DNA from: JAWKUK01 sp964402175
GTDB lineage: Bacteria > Planctomycetota > UBA1135 > GCA-002686595
Length of the DNA: 64,000 bases
Assembly: GCA_964402175.1 (NCBI GenBank)
Contig: CAYOBN010000001.1
Location: 62,001 to 126,000 of the forward strand
Reading direction: 5' to 3'
This document shows, in pieces, positions 62,492 to 64,000 of this stretch. The notes below the pieces were generated by a model. That model was not told the origin of the DNA. It saw only the letters and a program-made list of their open reading frames with translations, and searched no databases. The translations under genes were made by a program, and so were the position numbers. Position 1 is the first letter of the stretch; each line of letters begins with the position of its first letter.

Positions 62492-63895
62492 TCACCACGC
62501 GGCGCGGAGGGCCGCCCAGACCACGGGCAGCGTCACTGCGGTGCACAGCGCGTAACAGAGCCCGAGGCCCACGGCGAGCCGCCGGTCGGCAGGGCGCGGG
62601 GTCGCCTCGGACGCGAACGCCTTCGACCAGAGCAGCGCAGCGAGCGCGATGACCACCGGCTCGAGGGGCGCGCGGAAGCGCGAGATCCCGAACATCAAGA
62701 GCGGCACGACGACGTGGGCGGCAGCGAACGCAGCGAGGATGCGCCGCTGTGCCGGAGCGGCCAGGCCCTTCGCCAGCGCGCGCAGCGCGAGCAGGAACGT
62801 CCCGATGGTGCACAGGACCGCGCCGAAGGTGAACCCACGCCGCAGCCACGGGCGGCTCGCGAGACCGGGGAGCTGGCCGAGGCGCGCGGCGCGGTGCAAG
62901 AAGGACTGGGCCGAGAACAGCTCGCCGAGGTGCACGATGCGCGAGCGGAGGGCCCAGCTCGGATGATCGCGCAGGACCTCGCGCACGCGCTCGGGGGCGT
63001 ACGCGGCGAGGCCTCCGCTGGCGGCGAGCACCTCGGGTCCCGGCACTTCGGGGCCGCTCGCTTCGAGGGCGCGCCGCAGCGAGCCGAGCGGCGCCGCGTA
63101 GATGTCGGCATCGCTGAGACCTGCGCGCTCGAACGGGATCGGCGCGCCGCTCCAGCCCAGCACGATGTTCGCAGGACCGGTCCCCGAAGCCCACTTCGAG
63201 CGCCCTGCGAGCAGCGTCTGGTGCACCGCCCATGGCGCCAGCACCGCGAACGCCAACGCGAGGATCGCAGCGGCATCGACGGCGCCGCGCTGGATCCCCT
63301 TGCGGCCGCGCGCCCACAACATCCCGCACACGAGCGCGAGGATCAGCAGGAGCCCCGCGGCGCGCACGAGCGCCGCAGAGCCCAGCAATAAGCCGGCGAT
63401 CCACGGCAAAGACCGCGGGCTCTCCGCCACCCGCACCCGACGCGCGAGCAGCGCGAGCGCGCTCGTCGTGAGAGCGACGAACGGGGCCTCGGTGAAGAGC
63501 AACGCGCCCCAGATGGCGACCGCGGGCGAGAGCGCGGCGATCCAACCGGCGGCGAGCGCCGCGCGTCGCCGCCCCTGTCGACCCTCGCCGAGCTCCCACG
63601 CGAGCGCCATCGTCGCCGCGACGACTGCGGTGGCTGCGACGACGTTGACCGCGCGCATCCAAGCGAGCCCCGCCTCGGGACCGAAGAGGTCCGACAACCG
63701 CGCCAGGATCCACGGGAACGCTGGCGGCCACTCACCGGTGTAGACGCCGTGCTCGCGCCACATCGCGGCCAGGCGCCGAAGGGTGGCTTCGTCACCCAAG
63801 AGCGGACCACCGCTGGCGTCGTACGCCAGGAGCGCGCGCAACACCAGAGCGACGGCGAGCGGCAGCGCCAAGACGAACCAGCCGCGCGCGGTCAC
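62492..63895 (-). CDS. GT-C (ArnT/PMT-like) membrane glycosyltransferase
   Basis: A 467-residue protein with about eleven hydrophobic segments. The first loop carries LGDEATLRRLAAMWREHGVYTGEWPPAFPWILA, with the acidic (D-E) and GxxPxxP-like pattern of GT-C glycosyltransferases that use polyprenyl-phosphate sugars. The GTG start at 63895 overlaps the stop of the upstream partial gene by 4 bp (GTGA), suggesting translational coupling. The substrate is unknown. Confidence 0.75.
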   Translation of the reverse strand: MTARGWFVLALPLAVALVLRALLAYDASGGPLLGDEATLRRLAAMWREHGVYTGEWPPAFPWILARLSDLFGPEAGLAWMRAVNVVAATAVVAATMALAWELGEGRQGRRRAALAAGWIAALSPAVAIWGALLFTEAPFVALTTSALALLARRVRVAESPRSLPWIAGLLLGSAALVRAAGLLLILALVCGMLWARGRKGIQRGAVDAAAILALAFAVLAPWAVHQTLLAGRSKWASGTGPANIVLGWSGAPIPFERAGLSDADIYAAPLGSLRRALEASGPEVPGPEVLAASGGLAAYAPERVREVLRDHPSWALRSRIVHLGELFSAQSFLHRAARLGQLPGLASRPWLRRGFTFGAVLCTIGTFLLALRALAKGLAAPAQRRILAAFAAAHVVVPLLMFGISRFRAPLEPVVIALAALLWSKAFASEATPRPADRRLAVGLGLCYALCTAVTLPVVWAALRAAW

Positions 63896-64000
63896 CGTTC
63901 ACCACCGCGCTGCAGGAGATCCGGCCGATAGGCGGCAAGGAACGCCTTCTCGGCCGGTCCCATGTCAGCGAGCGCGATGTCGAGCGCAGCGCTCGGACGA
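63892..64000 (-). CDS. C-terminal end of an unknown protein (truncated by window)
   Basis: Only about 35 residues are visible, ending in LADMGPAEKAFLAAYRPDLL and a short RGGER tail. They are in frame to the window edge. The stop overlaps the GT-C start by 4 bp, so this is an upstream gene of the same operon. The family cannot be named. Confidence 0.55.
   Translation of the reverse strand, partial: RPSAALDIALADMGPAEKAFLAAYRPDLLQRGGER

Overview
The window is 64 kb of very GC-rich bacterial DNA from a draft assembly; a run of exactly 100 N at 15274-15373 marks a scaffold gap. I read it as a Planctomycetota chromosome segment, with moderate confidence. The supports are an adjacent DUF1800/DUF1501 pair, a DUF6288 protein, many secreted proteins of unknown function, and a secreted beta-propeller protein (39489-41354) whose C-terminal domain is of a kind I associate with planctomycete exported proteins. 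No rRNA, tRNA, CRISPR array, prophage or intact insertion sequence was seen.

Layout. 1-2421: C-terminal part of an Lhr-type helicase. 2427-6274 (minus): MoxR ATPase, DUF58 and TgpA-like transglutaminase operon. 6480-9891 (minus): operon of two related secreted proteins and a membrane-anchored protein. 10159-14265: glycosyltransferase, EF-P-like factor and RecD2-type helicase. 14378-17656: DUF3592 protein and a DUF2339 membrane protein split by the assembly gap. 17774-20617: PdxH, a small basic protein, a glycosyltransferase and a 2-oxoglutarate/Fe(II) oxygenase. 20775-28330 (minus): a tightly packed five-gene module, SWIM zinc finger - DUF5691 - MoxR-like AAA - DUF5682 - vWA, the strongest candidate here for a poorly understood system. 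29233-33524: DUF1800, DUF1501, transaldolase and a pseudouridine synthase. 33606-35429: SLC13-type permease with RCK domains. 35644-39470: a sulfur-relay-like cluster (TusA-like, DsrE-like, TusA-OsmC fusion, MetE-like methyltransferase) that also holds a minus-strand gene joining a histone H1-like tail to a transposase-like domain lacking its catalytic motif. 39489-46722: secreted propeller, two TPM proteins plus LemA, AMP nucleosidase, DUF6288 protein. 46752-51139: TatD-type hydrolase, unknown secreted protein, radical SAM enzyme, DUF59 protein, lipoprotein. 51290-51535: cluster of nested palindromes. 51536-59745: TPR protein, ATP-dependent PEP carboxykinase, sugar-nucleotide epimerase, GNAT acetyltransferase, LpoB-like and COG3014-like lipoproteins, unknown exported protein. 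59862-64000: transketolase and envelope or glycosyltransferase membrane proteins.

How the genes work together. Central metabolism is represented by transaldolase, transketolase, PEP carboxykinase, AMP nucleosidase and PdxH. Envelope biology is represented by the transglutaminase operon, LpoB/COG3014, LemA/TPM, glycosyltransferases and the secreted proteins. Two AAA/MoxR systems are present: the classical MoxR-DUF58-TgpA operon and the SWIM/DUF5691/DUF5682/vWA module. The sulfur-relay-like cluster suggests persulfide transfer or thiol-stress chemistry, but its two TusA domains lack the usual proline after the active cysteine, so its role is inferred only. Because the DNA is so GC-rich, long antisense open frames are abundant; I treated them as shadows.
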